A stretch of 64,000 bases of DNA, from contig NZ_JAQGEI010000026.1 in NCBI RefSeq assembly GCF_029017505.1, positions 1-64,000 of the forward strand, written 5' to 3'. A program made the translations under genes and the position numbers. Each line of letters begins with the position of its first letter. Within the stretch, counting starts at the first letter, position 1. Shown piece after piece: positions 43,692 to 51,506 of the stretch. The notes beneath the pieces were generated by a model. The model ran no database searches, was not told where the DNA came from, and was given only the letters and a program-made list of their open reading frames with translations. The DNA is from Sedimenticola hydrogenitrophicus (lineage in GTDB: Bacteria > Pseudomonadota > Gammaproteobacteria > Chromatiales > Chromatiaceae).

Positions 43692-44615
43692 TCAGAGCTT
43701 GACCTCCTGGACCATTGGCAGGGATTCATCCGCACTCCACTCAAGCATTGAACCGTCATACAGCCGGGTCTTTTTATTGCCGATCAGTTCACTGCCGACA
43801 AACCAGCCAACAGACGCCCAGTGACCGGTATTGCAGAAGTTGATCGCCTCGCCCTCGGTCGGCACATCAGCAAGCTGGTACAGCTTCTTCAGGGTGGCGA
43901 CGTCACGGAACTTGCCACCGCCGTTTTCCGTCATCCAGCTCTCCGGCAGACTATGCGCCTGTGGGATCGTGCCACTGCGTTTCGCCTTTTCATGACGATT
44001 GATGCCACGGTATTGATTATCAGGCCGATTGTCGACCAGGCTAATACCACTGTCGATGGCCTTTTTCACATCCTCCTTACTGGCCAACAACTCCTGGTTC
44101 AGCGTAGCGGTGAATTTTTTGGCCTCCGGTGCCTTATTGCCTTTCTCCAGCGGATTTTTCTTGTCCTGGGTATAGGCTGCCAAACCGCCATCGAGGATCG
44201 ATACATTATCATGACCCAGAACCTTGAAGGTCCAGTAGACTCGCGTTGCACTACCCAGGTCGAGTGCGTTCTTACCGGCGTGATAAATTACCACATGGGT
44301 GTTGTTATCAATACCAAGATCACCAATCAACTTGGTGATCTTGTCGGTCGGTGGCAGCTGTCCCGGGACATTTTTTACGCTGGTGCGCCAGCCGCCCTTG
44401 AGATAGTCGGTATGAACGGCACAGGGAATATGTCCTCTCAGATAATCGGTCTTGGATCCTCCATCAAGTGGATTGCGTACATCCAGAACACGCACATCGG
44501 CATTACAACTGTTTGCCTTTATCCATGCCACATCAACCAGCGGATCGGCAGCCCAGGACATTGACACGATACACCACAGGGCAGCTCCACCAATCAGTTT
44601 TTTAGTTATGTTCAT
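43692..44615 (-). CDS. Periplasmic two-domain rhodanese (sulfurtransferase)
   Basis: This 307-aa protein has a signal peptide (residues 1-22, SMSWAA) and tandem rhodanese domains. The first is inactive (VVIYHAGKNAL). The second has the active loop FCNTGHWAS with Cys261 as the persulfide carrier, and the CxTGxxA loop is typical of thiosulfate or 3-mercaptopyruvate sulfurtransferases. It probably moves sulfane sulfur from thiosulfate in the periplasm. It lies 17 bp after the small DsrE-operon gene. Confidence 0.92.
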   Translation of the reverse strand: MNITKKLIGGAALWCIVSMSWAADPLVDVAWIKANSCNADVRVLDVRNPLDGGSKTDYLRGHIPCAVHTDYLKGGWRTSVKNVPGQLPPTDKITKLIGDLGIDNNTHVVIYHAGKNALDLGSATRVYWTFKVLGHDNVSILDGGLAAYTQDKKNPLEKGNKAPEAKKFTATLNQELLASKEDVKKAIDSGISLVDNRPDNQYRGINRHEKAKRSGTIPQAHSLPESWMTENGGGKFRDVATLKKLYQLADVPTEGEAINFCNTGHWASVGWFVGSELIGNKKTRLYDGSMLEWSADESLPMVQEVKL

Positions 44616-44632
44616 TTGTATCCTCCTAGTGT

Positions 44633-44818
44633 TTAAAGCACAATCAAGCGTTCAGCGGCCAGGATTTCATCTAGCACTCGATCCCAGTCGTCGTCGGCAA
44701 GGTCATCCCGGGTTGCGTCATAGCAATAGACATTGCAACTCGGTAAAAGATGGTCGATACCCGAATCCAGGGTCTCGGTATCTGGAAACAGCCCCGTCTT
44801 CAGCACAGCAATATTCAT
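44633..44818 (-). CDS. Small protein of the sulfur operon
   Basis: This 61-aa protein starts at 44818, 16 bp after the DsrE-like gene and behind GAGGAGG (11 nt spacing). It contains two close cysteines (CNVYCYD) and an acidic middle; the fold is unclear. A longer frame overlaps the upstream gene and is unlikely. A partner of the DsrE-like proteins is possible. Confidence 0.62.
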   Translation of the reverse strand: MNIAVLKTGLFPDTETLDSGIDHLLPSCNVYCYDATRDDLADDDWDRVLDEILAAERLIVL

Positions 44819-44834
44819 CTTCGCGCAGGCCTCC

Positions 44835-45107
44835 TCAAAGGTTAATGACACTGTCGGCATGTAGCAGCGCCATCGATAGCGCGGCACTGTCCAGATAAGG
44901 TAAATCTTCACCCCGGACTGTCGTTTCCGGCTCGATATCACACAGTTCCAGTGTCTCGGCCTGCTCAATATTCTCAGCCGTCTCCGCCACCGGCAAGTGC
45001 ATGAAGATCAGCCTCACACCATGGCCGGCGATAGTCAGTCCAGCGGCAACCCGCATCGCCTCTGCATGATTGCGTCGCGCCAGTACAACAAGCTGCTTGG
45101 TTCCCAT
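44835..45107 (-). CDS. DsrE-like protein 2
   Basis: This 90-aa protein begins with a Rossmann-like strand and helix (QLVVLARRNHAEAMRVAAGL) as in DsrE/F/YchN proteins and has one cysteine (LELCDI, about residue 56) and a C-terminal LLHADSVINL. DsrE-type proteins carry sulfur as cysteine persulfide in cytoplasmic relays. It lies 9 bp after the previous DsrE-like gene. Confidence 0.72.
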   Translation of the reverse strand: MGTKQLVVLARRNHAEAMRVAAGLTIAGHGVRLIFMHLPVAETAENIEQAETLELCDIEPETTVRGEDLPYLDSAALSMALLHADSVINL

Positions 45108-45116
45108 CTCCCCTCC

Positions 45117-45407
45117 TTATAGGCTGATGATTCGTTCTGCTTCACCAACCATAATGCTGTTCTGTGTCTGACTGCCGAGTTCTACCGGACAGATCTTCTC
45201 ACCCATGTAGCGGGCCCAGGAGTGTTCACAAACCACCACCCGCAGGGCACAGCGGGTAGCCTCTTTAATATCGGGGTCGGCAAGATTATTGACACCATCA
45301 TTGGTAAAGAAACAGCTCCAGCGCGCCCCTTTTCGCTGGCAGGCAGCTACCAGGGGCAACAACAGACGTCCTGCGCCTGGTGTTGATACGATAAACAAAA
45401 GACTCAT
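45117..45407 (-). CDS. DsrE-like protein 1
   Basis: This 96-aa protein resembles DsrE/DsrF/TusD-type sulfur carriers: LLFIVSTPGAGRLLLPLVAAC, then FFTNDGVNNL and a central RVVVCEHSWARYMG with Cys60 as the likely persulfide residue. It sits directly before a second DsrE-like gene, suggesting a hetero-oligomer. It follows the inactive rhodanese gene by 26 bp. Confidence 0.8.
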   Translation of the reverse strand: MSLLFIVSTPGAGRLLLPLVAACQRKGARWSCFFTNDGVNNLADPDIKEATRCALRVVVCEHSWARYMGEKICPVELGSQTQNSIMVGEAERIISL

Positions 45408-45433
45408 TCATACCTCCGTTTGCCCAGCAGTGT

Positions 45434-46285
45434 TTATTGATAGCCGACTCTCAGCTTTTGGTCATCATTAAAACTTTCTGAATCGACTGGCAGGGTGCTG
45501 TCCGCCGCCCAGACCCGCCAGCCATCGATCAGCAGATACACCGACTCTTCCCATTGCGACTGCAGGCGGGTGAAACTCGCTATAGAGTCAAGGGGTGCAT
45601 GGCCATAGATAACGGTCTGGATACCATTGGCCGTCATCCTGGTCGACTGGAGATCGGTGATATCCAGATGCTCAGCACCGGGAATATGGCCACCCCGGTA
45701 TCCCCTGATACGGACCCCCCAGTACTCCGCATCGCTGCGTGCATCCAGCACTCTGGGCGATTGCGCCTGTATCAGCCGCCAGAGTTCGTGGCGTAAAACA
45801 ATCTGCCTGTCTCTTGGCGTTGCCACATACTGGGTCTCGCGACTCATACTGCGTCTCTGTCCCGGACCCACGGGCCAGTTTTTCGAGCTGATCGACTGGC
45901 TTAACGGGGTTCGCAAGACAAGTACCCTCCGCTGCCCCGCCAGATAGATCACACCGGCGATAAAGTCACGTTCAAGTCCTGGACGACCGGCTATCACAAC
46001 CGTCTCCTCACCACTCAAGCCGAGACTGCCCAGCAACCAGGTAATATCGCGCAAACTGGGCAGGCGATCCCTTTGCCCCAACAGCTGATCGACCGAAAGA
46101 CAACGTGCGCCCTGGATCGATCGCTGCTCGCAGCGCTCGACGGAACGGCTATCCAGCAGCCGCCAGCCATCGCCATCCGGCAGCTGATCGATATAAACCA
46201 GCCCGGTTGCCGCAGCGGAGAGTGGAGACACCATAAGCATCATCCACAACAGGGGCAGCGGCAGCATGGTGTCGCTAATTTTCAT
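45434..46285 (-). CDS. Exported double rhodanese without catalytic cysteines
   Basis: The start is at 46285 (one base after the upstream TAG), giving 283 aa with a signal peptide (MLPLPLLWMMLMVSPLSAAA). Two rhodanese-like domains are visible (VLDARSDAEYWGVRIRGYRGGHIPGAEHL in the second). The active-loop cysteine is absent in both: VVIAGRPGLERD and TVIYGHAPLDSI. It is probably a structural or binding partner of the active rhodanese encoded three genes downstream. Confidence 0.8.
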   Translation of the reverse strand: MKISDTMLPLPLLWMMLMVSPLSAAATGLVYIDQLPDGDGWRLLDSRSVERCEQRSIQGARCLSVDQLLGQRDRLPSLRDITWLLGSLGLSGEETVVIAGRPGLERDFIAGVIYLAGQRRVLVLRTPLSQSISSKNWPVGPGQRRSMSRETQYVATPRDRQIVLRHELWRLIQAQSPRVLDARSDAEYWGVRIRGYRGGHIPGAEHLDITDLQSTRMTANGIQTVIYGHAPLDSIASFTRLQSQWEESVYLLIDGWRVWAADSTLPVDSESFNDDQKLRVGYQ

Positions 46286-46286
46286 C

Positions 46287-46556
46287 CTAGCAACCGCCAA
46301 AGTGCTGCTGCTTCGGCGCACTGCCGGACTCTTTTACCGGCGGGTTTTCAAGGTAGTAACCCATCAGCTCGATGACCGGGACCTGGCCGTAGTCCGGCCC
46401 CAGATCGGCATCCGGAAATGCCTCCATCGGCAGTGGCTGTTCGGCCGCCCGCAACGTCTCCTCGGGCAGGCTGGCATAGGGAAAAAGTACCGCACTGGCA
46501 CCCAGTGTCAGCAGCAGACTGGCTATATTGAACGCCCAAATTTTCCGACTGATCAT
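46287..46556 (-). CDS. Small membrane-anchored protein of the sulfur operon
   Basis: This 89-aa protein has an N-terminal helix (about residues 7-25, WAFNIASLLLTLGASAVLF) and a Pro/Glu-rich extracytoplasmic tail ending in a cysteine (HFGGC). No family was recognised. The stop is one base from the next start, which implies translational coupling. Confidence 0.68.
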   Translation of the reverse strand: MISRKIWAFNIASLLLTLGASAVLFPYASLPEETLRAAEQPLPMEAFPDADLGPDYGQVPVIELMGYYLENPPVKESGSAPKQQHFGGC

Positions 46557-46565
46557 GCCCCCTCC

Positions 46566-46658
46566 TCAAGATGAGTCGCTGGTCATACTGAAATAGAGAA
46601 TGGCCATCGACAGCACAAACATACCGAGCTGTATCCAGCTTTGCAGATCAAGCGTCAT
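46566..46658 (-). CDS. 30-residue single-helix membrane protein
   Basis: The 93-nt frame encodes 30 residues: MTLDLQSWIQ, then a helix (about 10-24) and TSDSS. A GGGGGAG site lies 4 nt before the ATG, and the gene sits 1 bp after the 70-aa gene and 9 bp before the 89-aa gene. This tight packing supports it as a genuine miniprotein, perhaps stabilising one of the membrane partners. Confidence 0.62.
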   Translation of the reverse strand: MTLDLQSWIQLGMFVLSMAILYFSMTSDSS

Positions 46659-46659
46659 A

Positions 46660-46872
46660 TCACTCCCCCTTGTAGTGACGGATGAGTTCGCCCATCTCCA
46701 CTGGCTCCCCCCCATCAGGATTAATCACCGGTGGCGTATAGAAAGGCACTCCATCCCGGTCGGACCTGAGATAGTCCGGCTGCACAACACTGATATAAAC
46801 CAGCGAGGCGATGGAGATCCCCAGCACTGTCAGCGCCAGGCCGGACATAATCAGAAAGTCCCTTGACATCAC
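46660..46872 (-). CDS. Small single-helix membrane protein
   Basis: This 70-aa protein has one helix (about residues 7-29, IMSGLALTVLGISIASLVYIS) and a polar tail containing RSDRDGVPFYTPPVINPDGGEPV. It lies 5 bp after the TusA-like gene. No family is recognised. The second Met (codon 2) is an equally possible start. Confidence 0.68.
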   Translation of the reverse strand: MMSRDFLIMSGLALTVLGISIASLVYISVVQPDYLRSDRDGVPFYTPPVINPDGGEPVEMGELIRHYKGE

Positions 46873-46877
46873 GCCCC

Positions 46878-47189
46878 CTACTGCCTGCGTACAATAACGC
46901 GCCAGTAACGATCGGCCTTGAGGGTACCGATATAGGTACTGTTCAACTCCGGCATCATCGGCGGTATCGCCTCCATGGAGGTCGGATTGTCGATACGTAC
47001 CTCAATCACGTCACCCGTCGCCGCCGAGGCAAGGGCCTTCTTGGTCATCAACTGGGGTCGGGGACAGGAGTCACCGATACAATCCACGACCTGACTGACC
47101 TGGTAGGTTGCGCCATCTTCAAGCGTGACCTCGCCGGCGGGGCCGGCGGCGGCCGTGGGCTGCGTTTTCTTGCGTCCAAAAAGTCCCAT
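46878..47189 (-). CDS. TusA/SirA-like sulfur carrier
   Basis: The gene starts at 47189, with GGAGG 7 nt upstream, giving 103 aa. A linker of about 30 residues precedes a TusA domain with the active motif SCPRPQL (Cys42) in VVDCIGDSCPRPQLMTKKAL. TusA proteins pass persulfide sulfur within the cytoplasm, in tRNA thiolation or in the rDsr/sHdr oxidation pathways. Here it lies between YeeE transport genes and small membrane genes, suggesting that it receives imported sulfur. The longer reading frame upstream is noise. Confidence 0.88.
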   Translation of the reverse strand: MGLFGRKKTQPTAAAGPAGEVTLEDGATYQVSQVVDCIGDSCPRPQLMTKKALASAATGDVIEVRIDNPTSMEAIPPMMPELNSTYIGTLKADRYWRVIVRRQ

Positions 47190-47376
47190 AATTTTTCCTC
47201 CGTTGGGGGTAGGGTTCGCGTAAGAATAATTTCGTAGTACCGAGGGCGTCACTGGGCCATGCCGGCAAGGCACGCTTTGCAGGCAATGGCTGTTCCCTTG
47301 CCAAAAAGCGTAACGCCGGCGGCGGGGTCCAGTGGCGACCGAATACCGGAACTTATTTTTGCGCGAGCCCTTAGTT

Positions 47377-48063
47377 TCAGGATTCACTTTCCAGTGCCGG
47401 TTTATTGCCTGCCAGTGCCGGTTCATGGCCCGTCAGTGCCGGTTCATTGCCGGGTCGGGGCTGACTGACACGCTGATTCTGTGTCGCAATGCGCTGCTCC
47501 TTGCGCAGGATCGCCCGGTAAACGGCATACAGCACGGCAGTCTGCAGCAGTCCGAAGAACAGCGCCGGGATCCCGGTTTTCTCCTGCAGTGTTGATGCAT
47601 TGGCAAAGCCGAACTGCAGGCCGGCCAGATTCGGTTCCCCGGTCATGGCGGCCGATGCCGGCGGCCAATAGGTGTAGGACCAGACCAGGGAAAAGATAAA
47701 CATGCCGATAAAGGTGAACAGCAGGGCCCACATGGCCCCCACATTGCCTTCGCCAGCCTTGACCCAGGTGGAGACGGTACAGGCGCCGGCAAGCACCATG
47801 CCGATGCCGAACAGGAACAGACCAATGACCTGATTTATACCGACATCGAAACGTAGCGGATAACCATCACCGAAGGTCATGAAGGTGGTGAAGCCCACGG
47901 TGAGAATCATCATGGTGACCAGCAGCGCCTTGGTGTTGCGATAGGTCTTGAACATCATGGCATCGCGTAGCGCCGCCGTATTGCAGAAGCGTGAACGTTG
48001 CACCAGAAAACCGACAATCGAGCCGAAAACAAAGGCGGCAATACATTGACCGACAACCGACAT
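47377..48063 (-). CDS. YeeE/YedE-type transporter, second half
   Basis: This 228-aa protein has about five membrane helices and the motif AGACTVSTW with the conserved cysteine; another Cys lies in RSRFCNTAAL. YeeE/YedE (TsuA) proteins import thiosulfate or related sulfur species. The gene starts 1 bp after the other half, so the two halves probably assemble together. The C-terminus holds three 7-residue repeats of a PAL-x-G type (NEPALTGHEPALAGNKPAL), from a 21-bp tandem repeat in the DNA. Confidence 0.88.
   Translation of the reverse strand: MSVVGQCIAAFVFGSIVGFLVQRSRFCNTAALRDAMMFKTYRNTKALLVTMMILTVGFTTFMTFGDGYPLRFDVGINQVIGLFLFGIGMVLAGACTVSTWVKAGEGNVGAMWALLFTFIGMFIFSLVWSYTYWPPASAAMTGEPNLAGLQFGFANASTLQEKTGIPALFFGLLQTAVLYAVYRAILRKEQRIATQNQRVSQPRPGNEPALTGHEPALAGNKPALESES
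47394..47460. repeat. 21-bp tandem repeat at the 3' end of yeeE
   Basis: Three copies of a 21-bp unit beginning CAGTGCCGGTT lie end to end inside the coding region and encode the PAL-x-G repeats. The copy number could vary between strains. Confidence 0.65.
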
Positions 48064-48064
48064 A

Positions 48065-48556
48065 TCAACCCTCCAGTACTTTTTTGTAGATGAGTGAACC
48101 GACCCAGGCGCCGGCGATAATGCCGGTCATTGACAAATAGCCACCCAGATTCATCTGCGGGGTCAGTCCGAAGAAGGTGCTCACGTTGCAGACAAAGGCG
48201 AGCCGGATACCGATACCCATCAGCAGTCCACCGATGGTGATCATCACCCACTCGGAGAGATGCCTCGGCACACGCCAGTAGAACTCCTTGCTCAACAGCG
48301 CACCGACCAGGGCGCCAAACAGCATGCCGAGGCTGATATAGATCTTCCAGTAGCCGGGGTCGGGCTTGAACACCAGATCCCAGAATGGAATGCGGGCCAG
48401 TTCATCGCCGAGAAAGAACTCGGCAATAAGACCGGTCATCATGGTTTCGCCACCACCCACGGTCCAGGCCCCGACGGTAAGAAACAGGAAGATATTGAGG
48501 ACTGAAATGATCGCCAGTGAAATCACCGGGTCGTAGGTTTTCTTGAAAAGCTCCAT
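48065..48556 (-). CDS. YeeE/YedE-type transporter, first half
   Basis: This 163-aa membrane protein starts at 48556 behind GGAGGGGG. It has about four helices, an AFVCNVSTFFG motif with the conserved cysteine and FFLGDELARIPFWD between helices. It is the first gene of the twelve-gene operon and follows the sigma-54 promoter by about 40 bp. Split YeeE pairs are common in sulfur-oxidising bacteria. Thiosulfate or a sulfane-sulfur ion is the likely substrate. Confidence 0.88.
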   Translation of the reverse strand: MELFKKTYDPVISLAIISVLNIFLFLTVGAWTVGGGETMMTGLIAEFFLGDELARIPFWDLVFKPDPGYWKIYISLGMLFGALVGALLSKEFYWRVPRHLSEWVMITIGGLLMGIGIRLAFVCNVSTFFGLTPQMNLGGYLSMTGIIAGAWVGSLIYKKVLEG

Positions 48557-48597
48557 GTACCCCCTCCGAGGCCAGTTGGTCATTGGCAAAAGGGAGG

Positions 48598-48613
48598 AGC
48601 AAGGGTGATGCCA
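48598..48613 (-). promoter_or_regulatory. Sigma-54 promoter of the sulfur-trafficking operon
   Basis: On the minus strand TGGCATCACCCTTGCT has GG-N10-GC spacing, a -24 TGGCA and a -12 TTGCT, both consensus. Transcription would begin near 48587, just ahead of the yeeE ribosome site. The adjacent sigma-54 response regulator supports it. Confidence 0.78.
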
Positions 48614-48677
48614 GAGAGGGCAGTGGTTATTTTTCTTTTAATTTCATACGGTTAAATAAATTATGATATGCTTATTC

Positions 48678-48693
48678 TGATCTATTTTGATCA
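48678..48693. promoter_or_regulatory. Palindromic candidate enhancer for the sulfur operon
   Basis: TGATC-N6-GATCA is a perfect inverted repeat about 65-80 bp upstream of the -24 element, the usual distance for an NtrC-type activator site. It lies just after the stop of the regulator gene. Confidence 0.5.
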
Positions 48694-48712
48694 CCCCCTG
48701 TAGCAAAATGAG

Positions 48713-50050
48713 TCACCCCACCTGATTCATTTTGCGCCGCAGGGTGGAACGGCTGATACCGAGCACCCGGGCCGCGGCCACCTGATTATGCCCATTCGCC
48801 TCCAGTACCGCCCGGATGTGTCGCGCCTCCACCTCGGCGAGGCTCAGCGCAACTTCCGGGCGGGTTTCCCCGGCAATGACCTTGCCCGGTGTAGAGATAA
48901 TGATCTCGTGCGCGTGCAGAACCGGACCGGAGAACAGGGCAAAACTGCGCTCGATGATATTCTCCAGCTGGCGCACATTACCCGGCCAGTCATACTGCTG
49001 CAGTTTTTCCTGGGCACTGGCCGAGAGACCCAGATCATCACGTCCCAGACGCTCACGCAGCTGATGCACGAAATGCCATGCCAGCGGCAGGATATCCTCC
49101 CGCCGCTCACTCAGCGAGGGCAGATGGATCGGTAGTACATTGAGCCGAAACAGCAGGTCACTGCGGAACTCGCCCTCCGCCACCATCTGCTCCAGGTCAC
49201 GATTAGTGGCGGCAATGATTCTCACATCAACCGTTTGGGTTGAGTTGCCACCCACCGGTCTGATCTCTCCCTCCTGCAGAGCCCGCAGCAGCTTCGCCTG
49301 GAGGCGCGGACTGACATCGCCTACCTCATCCAGAAACAGCGTACCGCCATCTGCCTGTTGAAACAGGCCCTGCCGATTGCCGACTGCGCCGGTATAGGCC
49401 CCCTTGCGGTGACCGAACAGCTCAGAGTCCAGCAGATCCTCCGGAAGGGTGCAGCAGTTGATTGCAATAAAGGGTTTCTCAGCGCGTGCACTGGTGGCGT
49501 GCAGCGCCTGTGCGATAACCTCTTTTCCGGTACCGGTTTCACCGGTAATCAGGACCGGAATATCCCGGTCCTGAATCCGGGTCACCACATCCAGCACCTG
49601 CTGCATGGCGGCGCTGGCGGCAACGATTGAACGCATCTGCTCACGACCATCAAGCACCATGCGTAAACGCTTCACTTCCTCGCGCAACGCCTTACGCTCC
49701 AGAACCTTCTTTACTCGCAACATCAGCTCATCTGGATTGATCGGCTTGGTCAGGTAATCATAGGCGCCCAAACGCATCGCCTCGACGGCGGTCTCTATCG
49801 ATCCATAGGCGGTCATGACGATACTCTCCGCCGTCACGGCCCGTTCCTGGAGTCGCTCCAGCAGCCGTATACCGCTATCTGAACCGATACGCAGATCTGT
49901 AATCACCAGATCAATAGGATGACTGTCAAAGTAACCGAGTGCCTCATTGATACCTGCCGCCTCAAGCGGGGTAAATCCCTCGGCCCGCAACAACAGACTC
50001 AGGGTCTTGCGAATGGAGAACTCATCATCGACTATCAGTACGTTACCCAT
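48713..50050 (-). CDS. NtrC-family sigma-54-dependent response regulator of the sulfur operon
   Basis: The gene starts at 50050 (MGNVLIVDDE), giving 445 aa. The receiver domain has D8-D9 and phospho-acceptor D52. The AAA+ domain has GETGTGKE, a GAYTGA loop (the Tyr variant is known in active members) and GTLFLDEVGDV. A Fis-type C-terminus carries AAARVLGISRSTLRRKM. It overlaps the kinase gene by 8 bp and lies just upstream of the sigma-54 promoter at 48598-48613, its probable target. Confidence 0.94.
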   Translation of the reverse strand: MGNVLIVDDEFSIRKTLSLLLRAEGFTPLEAAGINEALGYFDSHPIDLVITDLRIGSDSGIRLLERLQERAVTAESIVMTAYGSIETAVEAMRLGAYDYLTKPINPDELMLRVKKVLERKALREEVKRLRMVLDGREQMRSIVAASAAMQQVLDVVTRIQDRDIPVLITGETGTGKEVIAQALHATSARAEKPFIAINCCTLPEDLLDSELFGHRKGAYTGAVGNRQGLFQQADGGTLFLDEVGDVSPRLQAKLLRALQEGEIRPVGGNSTQTVDVRIIAATNRDLEQMVAEGEFRSDLLFRLNVLPIHLPSLSERREDILPLAWHFVHQLRERLGRDDLGLSASAQEKLQQYDWPGNVRQLENIIERSFALFSGPVLHAHEIIISTPGKVIAGETRPEVALSLAEVEARHIRAVLEANGHNQVAAARVLGISRSTLRRKMNQVG

Positions 50051-51506
50051 GATTTTCACGATCCAGGTCAAAGCAAGCTTCAGTACCGGAACCTTCCCGA
50101 CTGGTAATACTCAGCACGCTGGTATGTTGAGCCAGGATACGCTGCACCACAGACAGTCCCAGTCCGGTGCCGTTTTTTCTGCCGGAGAAAAACGGCTTGC
50201 TGATCTGTGACATGATGTGCTCCGGTATACCGCCACCATTATCGACTATACTCAGATTCACCCGATCACCGTTGCGCTTCAGCCTTACTATCAGCTTACC
50301 CTCGCCCTGCATCGCCTGCATGGCGTTGAGCAGCAGATTGAGCAGCACCTGGCGCATCAGGTCGGGATCAAAAAGACACTGGTTATCCGGCTCGTAGCGA
50401 CAGTCAAAAGTGATCCGTCCGCTGTAACGGGGGTCTTGCCTGACCAGCTCAACGGTCTCTTCAACCAACTGCTTGAGATCACCGTTCTGTAATTGAGCGG
50501 CCGGCAGCCTGGAGAAGGTCAAAAAATCATCCAGAATACGCTGCAGCCGCTTGGACTCGGTATCGACAATACGGGTCACGATGGCATGATCATCCTTGAC
50601 CAGCTTCTGATCACCCAACAGTTTCACCGAGTTGAGCAGGGCCGCCAGCGGATTACGTATCTCATGGGCAATCGAAGCCGCCATCTCGCCCACACAGGCA
50701 AGCCGTTCCGCTTCGGTTCGCTTTTGATGCTCCTGTTCGATCTCCCTGGCGTTGCGTTGCAGCGACGCGGCCATGGAGTTGAACGCGTGCGCCAGCGTCC
50801 CTGCTTCATCCTGGCTGCGCACCTCCACCCGGGCACCCAAATCACCGTCACCAATCCGTTTTGCCGCCAGGGTAAGCGCATGCAGATTACGCGTCACCGT
50901 GATCGACAGCAGCCAGGCCGCGACGCTCCCGATCACCAGTGCCAGCAGGGTATACTGAATACCGCGATTGCGGGTTGCTGCCAGGGCACTTTCCAGATTT
51001 TCGGTAGACAGGCCAAGCACCACGAATCCTACCGGTTTGTCACCGATGAGTACGGCCTGGCGAAGATCAAGCACGCGATCCGTTTTGACAAGGGGAAACT
51101 GTTCACTCACCTTGATCACCGGCCCAACCGAGCGCCCTACCCGACCATCACGGGTGCTGGCCATCACATACCCCCTGACATCGACTATCTCGCCATAGGA
51201 TACATCCTCACGCTCGCCTACCCTGCGGGTCACCTCGGCCAGTGAGGCCAGATCCTCCGCCAGCAGGGCGTTGGTCGAAGCAACCACCATCAGACTGGCC
51301 AGGGAGCGCCCCTGATTGACCATCTCCTGTCGCAGTTCCTGGGACTGACGATGAACCGCCTCCCAAGTAAATAACCCCATCAGCACCACATGCACCAGCG
51401 CCACGGAGAAAATCAACCGTATCCGCAGTGTATGAAATAGCTGTGGAAACCAGCCCCCATGCCGATCCATAGTCGGCCCAACAGTCGGAAGTGGCAAATC
51501 GGTCAC
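50043..51506 (-). CDS. Sensor histidine kinase of the sulfur operon
   Basis: This 487-aa protein has two membrane helices (about residues 28-50 and 183-205) around a periplasmic domain of about 130 residues. HAMP (about 206-258) follows, then the HisKA box SIAHEIRNPLAAL (His near residue 275) and an ATPase domain with DNGGGIP and GTGLGLSV. A later Met (codon 13) is also possible as start. Its start overlaps the end of the PhnD-like gene by 4 bp, so a binding protein, kinase and regulator form a three-component unit. Confidence 0.93.
   Translation of the reverse strand: MTDLPLPTVGPTMDRHGGWFPQLFHTLRIRLIFSVALVHVVLMGLFTWEAVHRQSQELRQEMVNQGRSLASLMVVASTNALLAEDLASLAEVTRRVGEREDVSYGEIVDVRGYVMASTRDGRVGRSVGPVIKVSEQFPLVKTDRVLDLRQAVLIGDKPVGFVVLGLSTENLESALAATRNRGIQYTLLALVIGSVAAWLLSITVTRNLHALTLAAKRIGDGDLGARVEVRSQDEAGTLAHAFNSMAASLQRNAREIEQEHQKRTEAERLACVGEMAASIAHEIRNPLAALLNSVKLLGDQKLVKDDHAIVTRIVDTESKRLQRILDDFLTFSRLPAAQLQNGDLKQLVEETVELVRQDPRYSGRITFDCRYEPDNQCLFDPDLMRQVLLNLLLNAMQAMQGEGKLIVRLKRNGDRVNLSIVDNGGGIPEHIMSQISKPFFSGRKNGTGLGLSVVQRILAQHTSVLSITSREGSGTEACFDLDRENHG

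Noticed and set aside
49400-49420. GAYTGA in place of GAFTGA as a sign of an inactive sigma-54 activator
   Set aside because: The Tyr variant occurs in working members of the family, and all other motifs are intact.
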